A DNA stretch of 34,269 bases from Cyanobium sp. Cruz-8D1. GTDB lineage: Bacteria; Cyanobacteriota; Cyanobacteriia; PCC-6307; Cyanobiaceae. Below, piece by piece: positions 23,307-31,508 of this stretch (the stretch's first letter is position 1; every line of letters begins with the position of its first letter). The notes under the pieces are model-generated. The model had not been told where the DNA came from. It did no database searches and worked only from the letters and a program-made list of their open reading frames with translations. A program made the position numbers and the translations under genes. Location of the stretch: positions 1-34,269 of the forward strand of contig NZ_JAGQCD010000031.1 of NCBI RefSeq assembly GCF_024345975.1, in the 5' to 3' direction.

Positions 23307-23743
23307 TCCGCCATGGTTTCGGCCTTCACCTTGAGATAAAGGCGTTCCAACTTGCCCTCGGCATCGATCATGAAGGTGTGCCGCATCATGCCCATATACT
23401 CCTTGCCCATGAACTTCTTGAGCCCATAGCTTCCGTACGACTCAGCCACGGGGCAGGGCTCGGCATCGGTGAGCAGGGTGAAGGGCAGGTCGTATTTGGC
23501 GACGAACTTGCCGTGGCTGGCCGCGCCGTCCTTGCTGATTCCCAGCACCCGGATGCCGTGGGTTTCGAAGCCACTCCACCGATCCCTGAAATTGCAGGCC
23601 TCCTTGGTGCAGCCCGGAGTGTCGTCCTTGGGGTAAAAGTAAATCACAACACGCTGCCCCCTCAGGGCGGACAGGGACACGGCCTCACCCTTCTGGTCGG
23701 GGAGGGTGAAATCGGGGGCTGGATCTCCCACCTGCAGGGCCAT
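23276..23743 (-). CDS. bcp: Peroxiredoxin Q / Bcp
   Basis: This 155-aa thioredoxin-dependent thiol peroxidase removes H2O2 and lipid hydroperoxides. It has the Bcp fold: PAPDFTLPDQKGE, YFYPKDDTPGCTKEACNFRD with peroxidatic C45 and resolving C50 (the PrxQ alpha2-helix spacing of four), GISKDGAASHGKFVAKYDLPFTLLTD, and KEYMGMMRHTFMID. Both cysteines are present, so it is an atypical 2-Cys enzyme. ATG at 23743 is clear. It is convergent with coaX with a 31-base 3' overlap. A second peroxiredoxin lies at 17449-18084. Confidence 0.96.
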   Translation of the reverse strand: MALQVGDPAPDFTLPDQKGEAVSLSALRGQRVVIYFYPKDDTPGCTKEACNFRDRWSGFETHGIRVLGISKDGAASHGKFVAKYDLPFTLLTDAEPCPVAESYGSYGLKKFMGKEYMGMMRHTFMIDAEGKLERLYLKVKAETMADQILEDLGLA

Positions 23744-23906
23744 GGGTCGAACCTTGAAGACGATGAAGGCGCTTGCAGCCTAGAGGCACTGGCTTGAATG
23801 GCTCCACCAAGACCGCGCCGGGACGGCCCGGTTGGCGCCTCCGTCCTGCCGGTCTGTGTGGAGAGGCAAAGAAACTGCACACGCGAAGTAGGCAGGACCA
23901 CCCTTA

Positions 23907-24620
23907 ATGGCTAGGTTGATACTGAAGTCAACATCCTCTCCCGTGTTCAAGCGAATTCTCACCGCTCTCTTCGTGGGAACGGCTCTTTCCACCTCCGTGC
24001 TGCCCGCCTCGGCTGCCGTGGACAACGACTTGCCCGTGCGTTGGAACACCGGCGGTGCCGTGTGGTCCACCAACCAGGCGGCCTTCGACACCTTCCTGGG
24101 TTCCGGCGACATCACCGATCGTGGCCTGGAAGGCGGTCTCGCCCGCTCCGGCTGGACGTCCGACGAAGTCAAGTCGGGCATGACCAAGACCTATGCCGTC
24201 AACCTCGTCGGGGTCTCGCGCTTCCTTTACTCCGACGCCGGTGTCAAGTTCCTCAAGAACGCGACCAGCAGCTACTTCCCCTACTACAGCATGAATACCT
24301 ATGCTGTACAGGCTCTGCGGTCGGCGATCATCTCCGATTCCAAGGACGGTTCGATCTCCTCGGCAGGCATCATGAAGGCCCTGCCCACCGACTTCCGTCT
24401 GGCTGATTTCTGCAACACCTACACCGGTTCCCAGAACATCTGCGCCGAGGGTCGTTGCCAGCCCGGCACCGCCCAGTGCACCTCGCTGCTGTCCTGGTAT
24501 GTCTTCCTGCCCGCCTGCATCCAGGCCAACCAGATGGCCGACCCCGTCGCCATGGTTCGGGACACCCCCGGCCCCGCCCCTGCGCCAATGATGGATCAGC
24601 CGGTTCGCGGCCTCTGGTGA
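23907..24620 (+). CDS. Secreted DUF1400-type protein with a Cys-rich tail
   Basis: This 237-aa protein has a signal peptide: FKRILTALFVGTALSTSVLPASA (cleavage after ASA, near residue 36). The mature part resembles DUF1400, the N-terminal domain of some cyanobacterial alpha/beta hydrolases: AFDTFLGSGDITDRGLEGGL, then VGVSRFLYSDAGVKFLKNAT, SYFPYYSMNTYAVQALRSAI, and ISSAGIMKALPTDFRLADF. No hydrolase domain or catalytic GxSxG follows. Instead there is a short tail with five cysteines (NTYTGSQNICAEGRCQPGTA, QCTSLLSWYVFLPAC). ATG at 23907 or GTG at 23943 may be the start. A terminator follows. Function unknown; a periplasmic role is likely. Confidence 0.85.
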   Translation: MARLILKSTSSPVFKRILTALFVGTALSTSVLPASAAVDNDLPVRWNTGGAVWSTNQAAFDTFLGSGDITDRGLEGGLARSGWTSDEVKSGMTKTYAVNLVGVSRFLYSDAGVKFLKNATSSYFPYYSMNTYAVQALRSAIISDSKDGSISSAGIMKALPTDFRLADFCNTYTGSQNICAEGRCQPGTAQCTSLLSWYVFLPACIQANQMADPVAMVRDTPGPAPAPMMDQPVRGLW

Positions 24621-24651
24621 TCGATCGGGGAGATCTCTCCCCATCTTTTCC

Positions 24652-24676
24652 AGCCCCGGCAATGCCGGGGCTTTTT
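24652..24676 (+). terminator. Intrinsic terminator after the DUF1400 gene
   Basis: A 9-bp perfect stem (AGCCCCGGC / GCCGGGGCT) with an AAT loop is followed by TTTT. It lies 32 bases after the stop of the secreted protein. The convergent rarA stop codon overlaps its T run. Confidence 0.9.
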
Positions 24677-26910
24677 CATGGCTCTGCGCTCCACTGGGCC
24701 AGGAGCAGGGTGTGCCCAAGGGGCTGGGGCAGGGTGGTACCCCGTCGCTCCCGGAACTGGGCTTCGAGGCTCTTGCGGCCAGCGGCAGGAAGCGCTGCCG
24801 CCAGATGCTTCCGGTAGCTGGCCTCAGCGCCGAACCAGCGCTCCAGCAGGGCGTCGCTCAGGGGAAGGTCGAGCCCCTCCTCCCAGAAGCGGCGCTGCAC
24901 ATGCCAGCCGAGGGCTTCCAGCCCCTCCTGCACCCGATCGGCCAGCTCGGCGTCGCCCGCCAGCCACTCCTGTTCCCTGGTGGCCGCGCGCTCAAGAACG
25001 GCCGGCACGTCGCCTGCGGCGCGGCTGAGCAGGTGGGCGCGCAGGCTGCCCGCCGGTCCCAGCAAGGGATGGGTGAACAGCAGGCGGGCCCGGGCTCCCG
25101 GGGCCGCCAGGGCCGTGAGCTGCTCCAGCCAGGCCAGTCGTTGCGCCGCGGAACTGTGGCGCCAGGGCTGGCGCGCGGCGATCCACTCAAAACGACCCTT
25201 CCCCTGGGGCGGACCGGCCAGTTGCGTCTGAAGCTGCTCGGGGGCGTCGCTGGCCACGGCCAGCAAGCGAGGTCGCCGCAACTGATCCAGCAGCTGCAGC
25301 TGGGCCTGCAGGCGATCGAGCACCGCCGCGCTCGGCGTGGTCAGCACCACTTCCCCCTCGCTGGCAGCTTCCAGCGGATCGAGGGCCCAGAGCAGGGAGT
25401 GGGCTTCGACCACCAGCACCCGGTCCAGGCGCCCGATGGCGGCGTCCTGCCAGAAGCGCTGGCGCAGCCGGTCGAGCCGCTCCCCCTCCGCCCCGGCCTG
25501 GCGTTGCAGCCAGCGGTTCAGCAGGGGGTCGTCCGGACTGCTGCTGAGCAGGTCGCCCCGGCCGTCCGCTGCCGTTTCGGCCGCGGCGGCCAACTGGGCG
25601 GCCCGGCGCTGCTGCAGCCGTTTGCGCAGCCCCCCTTCCCAGCCCAGGGATCCCGGCTGCCAGAACACCTCCCCCTGCAACGCCTGGGGCAGGTACTGCT
25701 GGGCGACCCAGTGGTCGGCATAGGCGTGGGGATAGCGGTAGCCCACCCCATCCCCAAAGGCCTGGCCATCCCTGTTGGCATCGCGCAGATGGGCCGGCAC
25801 CTGCTGGCGGCGGCTCTCGCGCACCGCCTTGACCGCATCAAAGAAGCCCAGGCTGCTGTTGCTCTTTTCGGTTCCGGCCAGATACAGAGCGGCATGGGCC
25901 AGGGGATAGAGCCCCTCCGGCAGGCCCACCCGGTCGAAGGCGGCGGCGCAGGCTTCCACCACCACCATCGCCTGGGGATCGGCCAGGCCGATGTCCTCGC
26001 CGGCGGAGATCAGCAGGCGCCGCAGGATGAAGCGAGGGTTCTCGCCGGCTTCCACCATCCGCGCCAGCCAGAACAGGGCCGCATCGGGGTCGGAGCCCCG
26101 GATCGACTTGATGAAGGCGCTGATGGTGTCGAAGTGGGCATCGCCCTGCTTGTCGTAGAGCACCGCCCGCTGCTGGATCGATTCCTCGGCAATGGCCAGG
26201 TCGATGCGGATGACGCCGTCGGCGTCGGCTTCGGTGGTTTCCACCGCCAGTTCCAGGGCATTGAGCAGGCTGCGCGCGTCGCCCCCCGCCACGTCCAGCA
26301 AATGGGCGCCCGCTGGTTCGGAGAGCTCGACGGAGCGTTGGCCGTAGCCATGTTCGGGATCGGCCAGGGCCCGCTCCAGCAGCAGGCGCAGATCTTCCGG
26401 TTCCAGGGGTTGAAGACGGAACAGACGGGAGCGGCTGACCAGGGCCTTGTTGACTTCGAAGTAGGGGTTTTCGGTGGTGGCGCCGATCAGGGTCACGGTG
26501 CCGTTCTCGACCCAGGGCAGCAGGGCATCCTGCTGGGCACTGTTGAACCGATGCACCTCGTCGATGAACAGGATCGTGCGCAGACCGTGGTGCTCGAGGC
26601 GCAACTTGGCGGCGTCCACCTCGGCCCGCAGATCCTTCACCCCGGCCAGCACGGCGTTGAGGCTGCTGAAGTGGGCCCGGGTGCTGCCGGCGATGATCCG
26701 CGCCAGGGTCGTCTTGCCGGTGCCGGGGGGGCCGTGCAGGATCAGGTTGCCGACCCGGTCGGCGGCGATGGCACGGCGCAGCAGCCGCCCCGGACCCAGG
26801 ATTGCCGCCTGACCCACGAAGTCGTCGAGGCTGCGCGGCCGCAGGCGATCGGCCAGCGGGGCGATCCTGCGCCTGGCTTGCTCGCCTTGATGGCTGAACA
26901 GATCACTCAC
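24676..26910 (-). CDS. rarA: RarA/MgsA AAA ATPase with a long C-terminal extension
   Basis: RarA acts at stalled replication forks. GTG at 26910 gives 744 aa, against about 440 in most bacteria. The AAA part shows Walker A GPPGTGKTT (60-68), Walker B LFIDEVHRF (115-122), sensor 1 GATTENP, and the Arg-rich SRSRLFRL. The RarA clamp-type C-terminal domain runs from about 240 to 415 (ALFWLARMVEAGENPRFILRR, SAGEDIGLADPQA, KSNSSLGFFDAV). From about 440 to 744 there is an extra region of about 300 residues with no membrane segment (for example RLDRVLVVEAHSLLWALDPLEAA). It may be a degenerate methyltransferase-like domain: V-L-V-V-E-A-H and G-E-V-V-L-T-T patterns are Rossmann-like, but no SAM GxGxG is seen. 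Such fusions occur in cyanobacteria. Confidence 0.94.
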   Translation of the reverse strand: MSDLFSHQGEQARRRIAPLADRLRPRSLDDFVGQAAILGPGRLLRRAIAADRVGNLILHGPPGTGKTTLARIIAGSTRAHFSSLNAVLAGVKDLRAEVDAAKLRLEHHGLRTILFIDEVHRFNSAQQDALLPWVENGTVTLIGATTENPYFEVNKALVSRSRLFRLQPLEPEDLRLLLERALADPEHGYGQRSVELSEPAGAHLLDVAGGDARSLLNALELAVETTEADADGVIRIDLAIAEESIQQRAVLYDKQGDAHFDTISAFIKSIRGSDPDAALFWLARMVEAGENPRFILRRLLISAGEDIGLADPQAMVVVEACAAAFDRVGLPEGLYPLAHAALYLAGTEKSNSSLGFFDAVKAVRESRRQQVPAHLRDANRDGQAFGDGVGYRYPHAYADHWVAQQYLPQALQGEVFWQPGSLGWEGGLRKRLQQRRAAQLAAAAETAADGRGDLLSSSPDDPLLNRWLQRQAGAEGERLDRLRQRFWQDAAIGRLDRVLVVEAHSLLWALDPLEAASEGEVVLTTPSAAVLDRLQAQLQLLDQLRRPRLLAVASDAPEQLQTQLAGPPQGKGRFEWIAARQPWRHSSAAQRLAWLEQLTALAAPGARARLLFTHPLLGPAGSLRAHLLSRAAGDVPAVLERAATREQEWLAGDAELADRVQEGLEALGWHVQRRFWEEGLDLPLSDALLERWFGAEASYRKHLAAALPAAGRKSLEAQFRERRGTTLPQPLGHTLLLAQWSAEP

Positions 26911-26926
26911 TGTTGCGTGCCTTGAC

Positions 26927-27571
26927 TCACTCCACCCGTGGATGGAAGCGGGAGCTGAAGGCCAGCAGGTCAAACCCGCTGAACAGGAAGCTGATCCCCA
27001 CCAGCAGACCGATCACCGAGAGCAGGCTGGCCGGACTCATCGTCAGGATCAGCAAGCCAAGAGCGAGGGTGACGATGCCGTTGGCCAGTCCCCATCCCCA
27101 GCCCCTGGTGGTGCGGTGGCTGAGGGAGACGATCGCCATCACGACACCCTCCACAAGGAACACCAGGCCGAGTGCTGTGGCCAGCGCCTTCACCTGCAGG
27201 GCGGCAGGAACCACCCCGGATTTGAATTGCAGCAGCATCCAGATGCCGGTGACCAGGAACAGGGTGGACACCACCAGCCTCCAGAAGCAGTGCCAGCGGC
27301 CGAGGCGTCGGGCACGCGAGAGGTTGTCGATCCAGCCCATGAGGCCACTCACCAGGAAGGCGATCGCCACCATCACGGTGACGGAGGCTGAGGCCACCAC
27401 AGGAAAGCTGAGGGCCAGAAGCCCCAGCACGATCATGATGATTCCCTCGGCCTGGGTGAGGCCCTGGAGCCGGCCCGCTTCGGCCGCTGTGCGATCCAGG
27501 GGAAGGCCGGAGGAATCCTCCGCGTCGGGAGAGTTGAAGGTGGCGCCGGAAGGCATAAGACCCATGGACAC
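26927..27571 (-). CDS. HdeD/DUF308-family membrane protein
   Basis: This 214-aa protein has a polar N-terminal region (about 40 residues), then six membrane helices in three pairs with the DUF308 pattern: GLTQAEGIIMIVLGLLALSFP, AIAFLVSGLMGWIDNL, FWRLVVSTLFLVTGIWMLL, LATALGLVFLVEGVVMAIVSL, GWGWGLANGIVTLALGLLIL and VIGLLVGISFLFSGFDLLAF. HdeD is linked to acid resistance in E. coli. In cyanobacteria the role is not established. ATG at 27571 or at 27565 is used. Its stop is 17 bases before the rarA start. Confidence 0.88.
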   Translation of the reverse strand: MSMGLMPSGATFNSPDAEDSSGLPLDRTAAEAGRLQGLTQAEGIIMIVLGLLALSFPVVASASVTVMVAIAFLVSGLMGWIDNLSRARRLGRWHCFWRLVVSTLFLVTGIWMLLQFKSGVVPAALQVKALATALGLVFLVEGVVMAIVSLSHRTTRGWGWGLANGIVTLALGLLILTMSPASLLSVIGLLVGISFLFSGFDLLAFSSRFHPRVE

Positions 27572-27702
27572 ATCCTTGGCAACGTAGGCAAGGGAAAACT
27601 TGCCGTGGCTTCCCCGTCATGGTCTGAGATTGACGCGCTGGGTGGCTTGGTAGCGAATCAAGGCCTCGTAGGTGCCGGATTCTTGGCAGCGTCTGCTACT
27701 TC

Positions 27703-27888
27703 ATGGTCATCGTTGGTGCCATTGATGGCTTTTGGCTGATGGAGGCACTGCTGCTGATGACCGTGTTCACGGGCCTGGTGGGTCTGCTGCTGCGCCGCAG
27801 CCTCTTCCTCAAGGGGATGGGAATGGATGGGATGGCGACGGGGGCTGGGCGGCGCCAACAACCGAGAGCGAACCTGAGATCTGCGTGA
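27703..27888 (+). pseudogene. Truncated duplicate of mnhC
   Basis: From 27703 the frame reads MVIVGAIDGFWLMEALLLMT, then VFTGLVGLLLRRSLFLKGMGMDG. It is nearly the same as residues 1-43 of the intact mnhC at 29598 (MAIIDAIDGFRLMEALMLLT, VFTGLVGLLFRRNLFLKVMGMD). The match also covers about 30 bases upstream of the ATG. After about 27840 it departs into an unrelated, GC-rich stretch ending at 27888 (or 27941 in another frame). The catalytic part of the subunit is missing, so this is a broken copy. Together with the intact copy it brackets the gltS gene. Confidence 0.75.
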
Positions 27889-27968
27889 TCGCCCCGCGGG
27901 TGGAGAGCGACGCCGATGGACGGGGGTGGCTGAGCCGCTGAAGGCAGCGCCTGATGGTGGCGGCAGGC

Positions 27969-29189
27969 TCAGAGGCGGCGCAGAAAGAAGGGGATCAGCA
28001 CGGCGTTGAACAGATCGATGAGGAACGCCGACACCAGTGGCAGCACGATGAAGGCCTTGTACGAAGGCCCGAATCGTTGGGTCACCGCCGTCATGTTGGC
28101 CATGGCGGTGGGGGTGGAGCCCAGCGAGATGCCGCCGAAGCCGGCGGCGATCACGGCAGCGTCGTAGGTGCCACCGAGCAGCGGAAACACCAGGAAAAGA
28201 TTGATCACCAGGGCCAGCAGGAACTGGGCGATCAGGATCAGCACAAGGGGCCCCGCCAGATCCACCAGCGTCCAGAACTGCAAGGCCATCAGGGACATCG
28301 CCAGGAACGCCCCGAGCGAGATCTCGGCGATCAGGGCCAGGGCCGGTGTTCTGGAGGGCCAGCGGAACCCTGCCTTTGGCCCTGGCCTGGGCAGCAGGTT
28401 GCTGAGCAGGATGCCCACGATCAGGCAGGGCACGAACAATGGCAGGAACAGCCCGAGGTCGCGCATCAGCTTCTGCAGAATCGAGCCGAGGATGATGCAG
28501 ATGTTGATCGCCAGCACCGCTCCCAGAAAATCGAGGTGACCCATCACCTCCCCGCCGCCCCTGGGGCTTGCCCGCACGGGCGTCTCCTCGGAGCCGGGGG
28601 TTGCCAGACGGTGGCGGCGGATCAGGTACTGGGCGATGGGTCCCCCAGTGGCACTGGCGATGATCAGGCCGAAGGTGGCGGCCGCAATGCCGATCTCCAG
28701 GGCGTTGGCTACGCCGTGTCCGGTGGCGAACTTCGGTGCCCAGGCGATCGTGGTGCCATGGCCGCCGATCAACGACACCGTGCCCACCAGCAGTCCGGTG
28801 GCGGCCGGCAATCCACTCCAGCGGGCCAGGCCGATTCCCAGCAGGTTCTGCGCCACCATCAGCACGATGCTCAGCACCAGCAGCACCACCAAGGACCGGC
28901 CACCACGGCGCAGGTCGGCGAAGCTGGCATTCATGCCCACCGTGGTGAAGAAGTAGACGAGCAGCACATCACGGGCCCGCATGCCGAAGTTGATCTCAAA
29001 ACCGAAGGCGAAATGCAGCAGGGTGATCAGCAGAGCCACCAGCAGGCCGCCACTTACGGGCTCAGGAATGGTGAATTCCTGCAGCAATCGAAAGCGACTG
29101 TTGAGACTCTTACCGAGGAAAAGAACGAGAATCGCCAGGGTAACAGTAAGGAACGACTGCACCTCAATCGCTCCATTCACAACGTTCAT
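27969..29189 (-). CDS. gltS: Sodium/glutamate symporter GltS
   Basis: GltS imports glutamate with Na+. The 406-aa protein has about 10 membrane segments and two inverted pore motifs: the first near FTTVGMNASFADLRRG and GTVSLIGGHGTTIAW, the second near EISLGAFLAMSLMALQFWTL and AAGFGGISLGSTPTAMANM. The latter Gly/Ser-rich re-entrant loop is the GltS signature. The N terminus MNVVNGAIEVQSFLTVTLAI is a clean start. It lies on the minus strand between the truncated and intact mnhC copies, opposite to the antiporter operon. Its base composition is not clearly different from neighbours. Confidence 0.95.
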   Translation of the reverse strand: MNVVNGAIEVQSFLTVTLAILVLFLGKSLNSRFRLLQEFTIPEPVSGGLLVALLITLLHFAFGFEINFGMRARDVLLVYFFTTVGMNASFADLRRGGRSLVVLLVLSIVLMVAQNLLGIGLARWSGLPAATGLLVGTVSLIGGHGTTIAWAPKFATGHGVANALEIGIAAATFGLIIASATGGPIAQYLIRRHRLATPGSEETPVRASPRGGGEVMGHLDFLGAVLAINICIILGSILQKLMRDLGLFLPLFVPCLIVGILLSNLLPRPGPKAGFRWPSRTPALALIAEISLGAFLAMSLMALQFWTLVDLAGPLVLILIAQFLLALVINLFLVFPLLGGTYDAAVIAAGFGGISLGSTPTAMANMTAVTQRFGPSYKAFIVLPLVSAFLIDLFNAVLIPFFLRRL

Positions 29190-29597
29190 CTTCGTTGACC
29201 TGGGTGGAAACGAACCTGTTGGTAGGGAGCTTACTCCACACGATCAGAAGCAAGAAGATATTCAGCAGACGGATCCGAGTGGCCAGTCCTCAAGCGAGGC
29301 CGGAGTCCGCACGGCCATCGGATGGCTGGTGAACGCAACAGGTCGTGGCCCCAGCCGGCGCTGATCGAGGGGATCCAGCTGTCCGTTGAAGGCTGCCCAT
29401 AGCCGGCCATCGACCAGGAGCCGCTCTGCCGGTCTTGGGAGCGGGCGGCGAGTTGGCTGGCCAGGGCGGTCAGCGCTTCATTCGTCCCATGTCGGTGGGA
29501 CAAGGTTGTGAAGGAGAGACCCTGGCAGAGAGCTGCGCTGCTCAGTGCGGAAGACGTCCTCGATAGATTGCGGATCTTCCGCAATGTCTGAGAATCC
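29190..29597. other. Intergenic region between gltS and the Mrp operon
   Basis: This 408-base stretch must hold the divergent promoters of gltS and the antiporter operon. No gene is convincing: open frames are short and lack a sensible start or composition. Near 29567-29585 there is a hairpin just before mnhC. Its last 30 bases share sequence with the segment before the truncated mnhC copy (27675-27702), so that segment belongs to the duplicated block. No insertion sequence ends are visible. Confidence 0.6.
29567..29585 (+). promoter_or_regulatory. Hairpin in the 5' region of mnhC
   Basis: ATTGCGGA / TCCGCAAT is an 8-bp perfect stem with a TCT loop, ending 12 bases before the mnhC ATG. It could be an mRNA structure at the leader or a protein-binding site. 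The equivalent place before the truncated copy (27678-27691) retains only a partial match. No T run follows, so it is not a usual terminator. Confidence 0.5.
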
Positions 29598-29978
29598 ATG
29601 GCCATCATTGATGCCATCGATGGCTTTCGGTTGATGGAGGCGCTGATGCTGCTCACCGTGTTCACGGGCCTGGTGGGTCTGCTGTTTCGCCGTAACCTTT
29701 TCCTCAAGGTGATGGGAATGGATGTAATGGGCACCGGGGTGATCTCCTTCTTCGTGCTCGTTGCGGCGCGCAGCGGGTTTCGCACCCCGATCCTCGACGG
29801 CACTGTGGCGTTTCCAGGCGGCAACGACTGGGCCGATCCGATTCCCCAGGCCGTGATCCTTACCGCTGTGGTGATTGGTCTTTCGATTCAGGCGCTGCTG
29901 CTTGTGGCGATCACCCGCCTGGCCAGCGTTGATCCCAGCCTTGATGGGGGCCAGCTCGATCAGCTGGGCCGCGACTGA
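29598..29978 (+). CDS. mnhC: Mrp/Mnh antiporter subunit C (NuoK-like)
   Basis: This 126-aa subunit belongs to the Mrp Na+(K+)/H+ antiporter. It has three membrane helices and resembles NuoK: MEALMLLTVFTGLVGLLFRRNLFLKVMGMDVMGTGVISFFV, then WADPIPQAVILTAVVIGLSIQALLLVAI. The D-P-I-P-Q-A-(V/L)-I-L-T-A-(I/V)-V-I-G motif is the MrpC mark. It is the first gene of the operon mnhC-D-E-F-G-(MbhD)-B on the + strand. It is nine bases ahead of mnhD. A truncated copy lies 1.9 kb upstream. Confidence 0.95.
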   Translation: MAIIDAIDGFRLMEALMLLTVFTGLVGLLFRRNLFLKVMGMDVMGTGVISFFVLVAARSGFRTPILDGTVAFPGGNDWADPIPQAVILTAVVIGLSIQALLLVAITRLASVDPSLDGGQLDQLGRD

Positions 29979-29987
29979 GGGTCACGG

Positions 29988-31508
29988 ATGTCTCCCCTTT
30001 CCCTGGTGTCCTGGAACCCGAGTGGTTCACTCCTGACGGTCGCCTGGCTGCTTCTGCCTTTCCTGGCGGCGTTCCTGGCGGCTCTGGTGCCGCGGCTGGC
30101 GCGTCCCCTGATCCTGCTGGTGGTGGCCACGACGCTGGCGATGGCCCTGGCGGCCTGGCAGGGCTGGCTGCCGGCGGATCTGCTCCTGCTCGGGCCCCTC
30201 GGGGTTCGCCTGCAACTCGATCCGCTCGCCTCGCCCCTGCTCCTGCTGACGGGCCTGGTGCACGGGGCCGTGCTGTTGGAGGGCTGGGGCCGCGAACTGG
30301 AGAAGCCCTTTCTGCTGTTACTGCTGCTCCTGCAGGGCGGCATCCATTCAGCGATCGTGGCCAGCGATCTGATCAGCATCTATGTGGCTCAGGAGGTGGT
30401 GGGGATCAGCACCTTTCTGCTGCTGGTGCAGGGCAATCGGGCTCCCCAGCTCTGGATCGGTTTGCGGTACCTGCTGATCGGCAACAGCGTGATGCTTCTG
30501 TATCTGCTCGGTGCGGCGCTGGTGTACCGCGAGCAGGGCAGTTTCGCGCTGGCGGGTCTGGAGCGGAGCAGTGGCATGGCCCTGGCCCTGCTGCTGCTGG
30601 CCCTCTTCACCAAGGCTGAGGTGTTCATCTCCGGGCTGTGGCTGCCCCGCACCAACGCCGTGGCTCCGGCCGCCGTCTCCGCCCTGATCTCGGGAGGCGT
30701 GGTGTGCGCAGGGCTCGCTCCCTTGCTGCGCATCGCGGCGACGGTGGAGAGTGCGGGTTCCCTGCTGCGCTGGATCGGTCTGGCCAGTGCCCTGCTGGGG
30801 CTGATCTTCGCCCTGGCTGAGCGCCGGGTCGCCCGGTTGCTGGCCTGGAGCACCATCTCCCAGATGGGCATGGTGTTGGTGGTGCCGGCGGTCGGTGGGC
30901 TGTATGCCCTGGCCCATGGTCTGGCCAAAGCGGCGCTGTTCCTGGTCTGCGAGCGGCTGCCCGCCGTTTCTCTCGACGGCTGGCGTTCCCAGGCGTTCCC
31001 GTGGCGGCACGGCGCTCCGCTGCTGCTGGCCTCCCTTTCGATCGCCGGGGCGCCCCCCCTGCTCGGCTTTCTGGCCAAGGAGCAGCTGGGCCTGGCCCTC
31101 TCTGGCCCGCCGGCGGGGTTGCTTCCTGGGGCCGCGCTGCCTGCCGCCGTCCTGCTCCTGTCGGTGGGCACGGCGGCTGTGTATGCCCGCCTGTGGCGCC
31201 TGCCCGGCAACGACGCCGCCACGGCGCAGGCCCAACCGGGCTCGCCGGGTGCGCTGCTGCTGGTGGCGGCACTGCTGTTGCTGAATCTCTCCCCCTGGGC
31301 CCTGGAGGGCTGGCGGACGCTGGTGGCCCAGGGAAGCAGCGAGGCCCTGCTCAAGTCGGCTGGCCTGCTGCTCGCCGGACTGGGCCTTCAGCGTCTGTGG
31401 CCCAAGGGCCCGGATGGTGCGCGCCTGCCCGATCTGGAGGGCCTCGATGATCTGCTCGGTGGCGCCGTGCTGGTCGGGGCCGCGTTGGTGCTGCTGCTCG
31501 GCCGATGA
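29988..31508 (+). CDS. mnhD: Mrp/Mnh antiporter subunit D (NuoN/NuoM-like)
   Basis: This 506-aa subunit has about 14 membrane helices and is the proton-translocating type of the NADH dehydrogenase family. Key charged residues are E136 (IYVAQEVVGISTF, in place of the Y-E-L segment) and K209 (LFTKAEVFISGLWLP, the conserved helix-7 Lys). It continues TNAVAPAAVSALISGGVV, the standard S-A-L-x-S motif, and RRVARLLAWSTISQMGMVL with an LAWSTISQ-type helix. Its TGA overlaps the mnhE ATG (ATGA). It is the only large D-type subunit in the operon. Confidence 0.95.
   Translation: MSPLSLVSWNPSGSLLTVAWLLLPFLAAFLAALVPRLARPLILLVVATTLAMALAAWQGWLPADLLLLGPLGVRLQLDPLASPLLLLTGLVHGAVLLEGWGRELEKPFLLLLLLLQGGIHSAIVASDLISIYVAQEVVGISTFLLLVQGNRAPQLWIGLRYLLIGNSVMLLYLLGAALVYREQGSFALAGLERSSGMALALLLLALFTKAEVFISGLWLPRTNAVAPAAVSALISGGVVCAGLAPLLRIAATVESAGSLLRWIGLASALLGLIFALAERRVARLLAWSTISQMGMVLVVPAVGGLYALAHGLAKAALFLVCERLPAVSLDGWRSQAFPWRHGAPLLLASLSIAGAPPLLGFLAKEQLGLALSGPPAGLLPGAALPAAVLLLSVGTAAVYARLWRLPGNDAATAQAQPGSPGALLLVAALLLLNLSPWALEGWRTLVAQGSSEALLKSAGLLLAGLGLQRLWPKGPDGARLPDLEGLDDLLGGAVLVGAALVLLLGR

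Noticed and set aside
24712-26925. A 737-codon open frame on the + strand antisense to rarA
   Set aside because: It lies entirely opposite the clear rarA coding sequence and shows no domain; high GC leaves antisense frames open. The same applies to long antisense frames over ABC-F (12038-12958), ktrB (16433-17482), gltS (27954-29198), mnhD (30348-31511) and hrpB (6539-7756).
27732-27941. A 69-codon frame ending ICVIAPRVESDADGRGWLSR
   Set aside because: The end looks protein-like, but the start lies in the truncated mnhC copy in another frame. I cannot link it to a family, so it is left as part of the broken region.
29231-29824. A 197-codon minus frame across the gltS-mnhC gap
   Set aside because: It overlaps mnhC on the other strand, has no domain and a shadow-like Ser/Arg/Pro composition.
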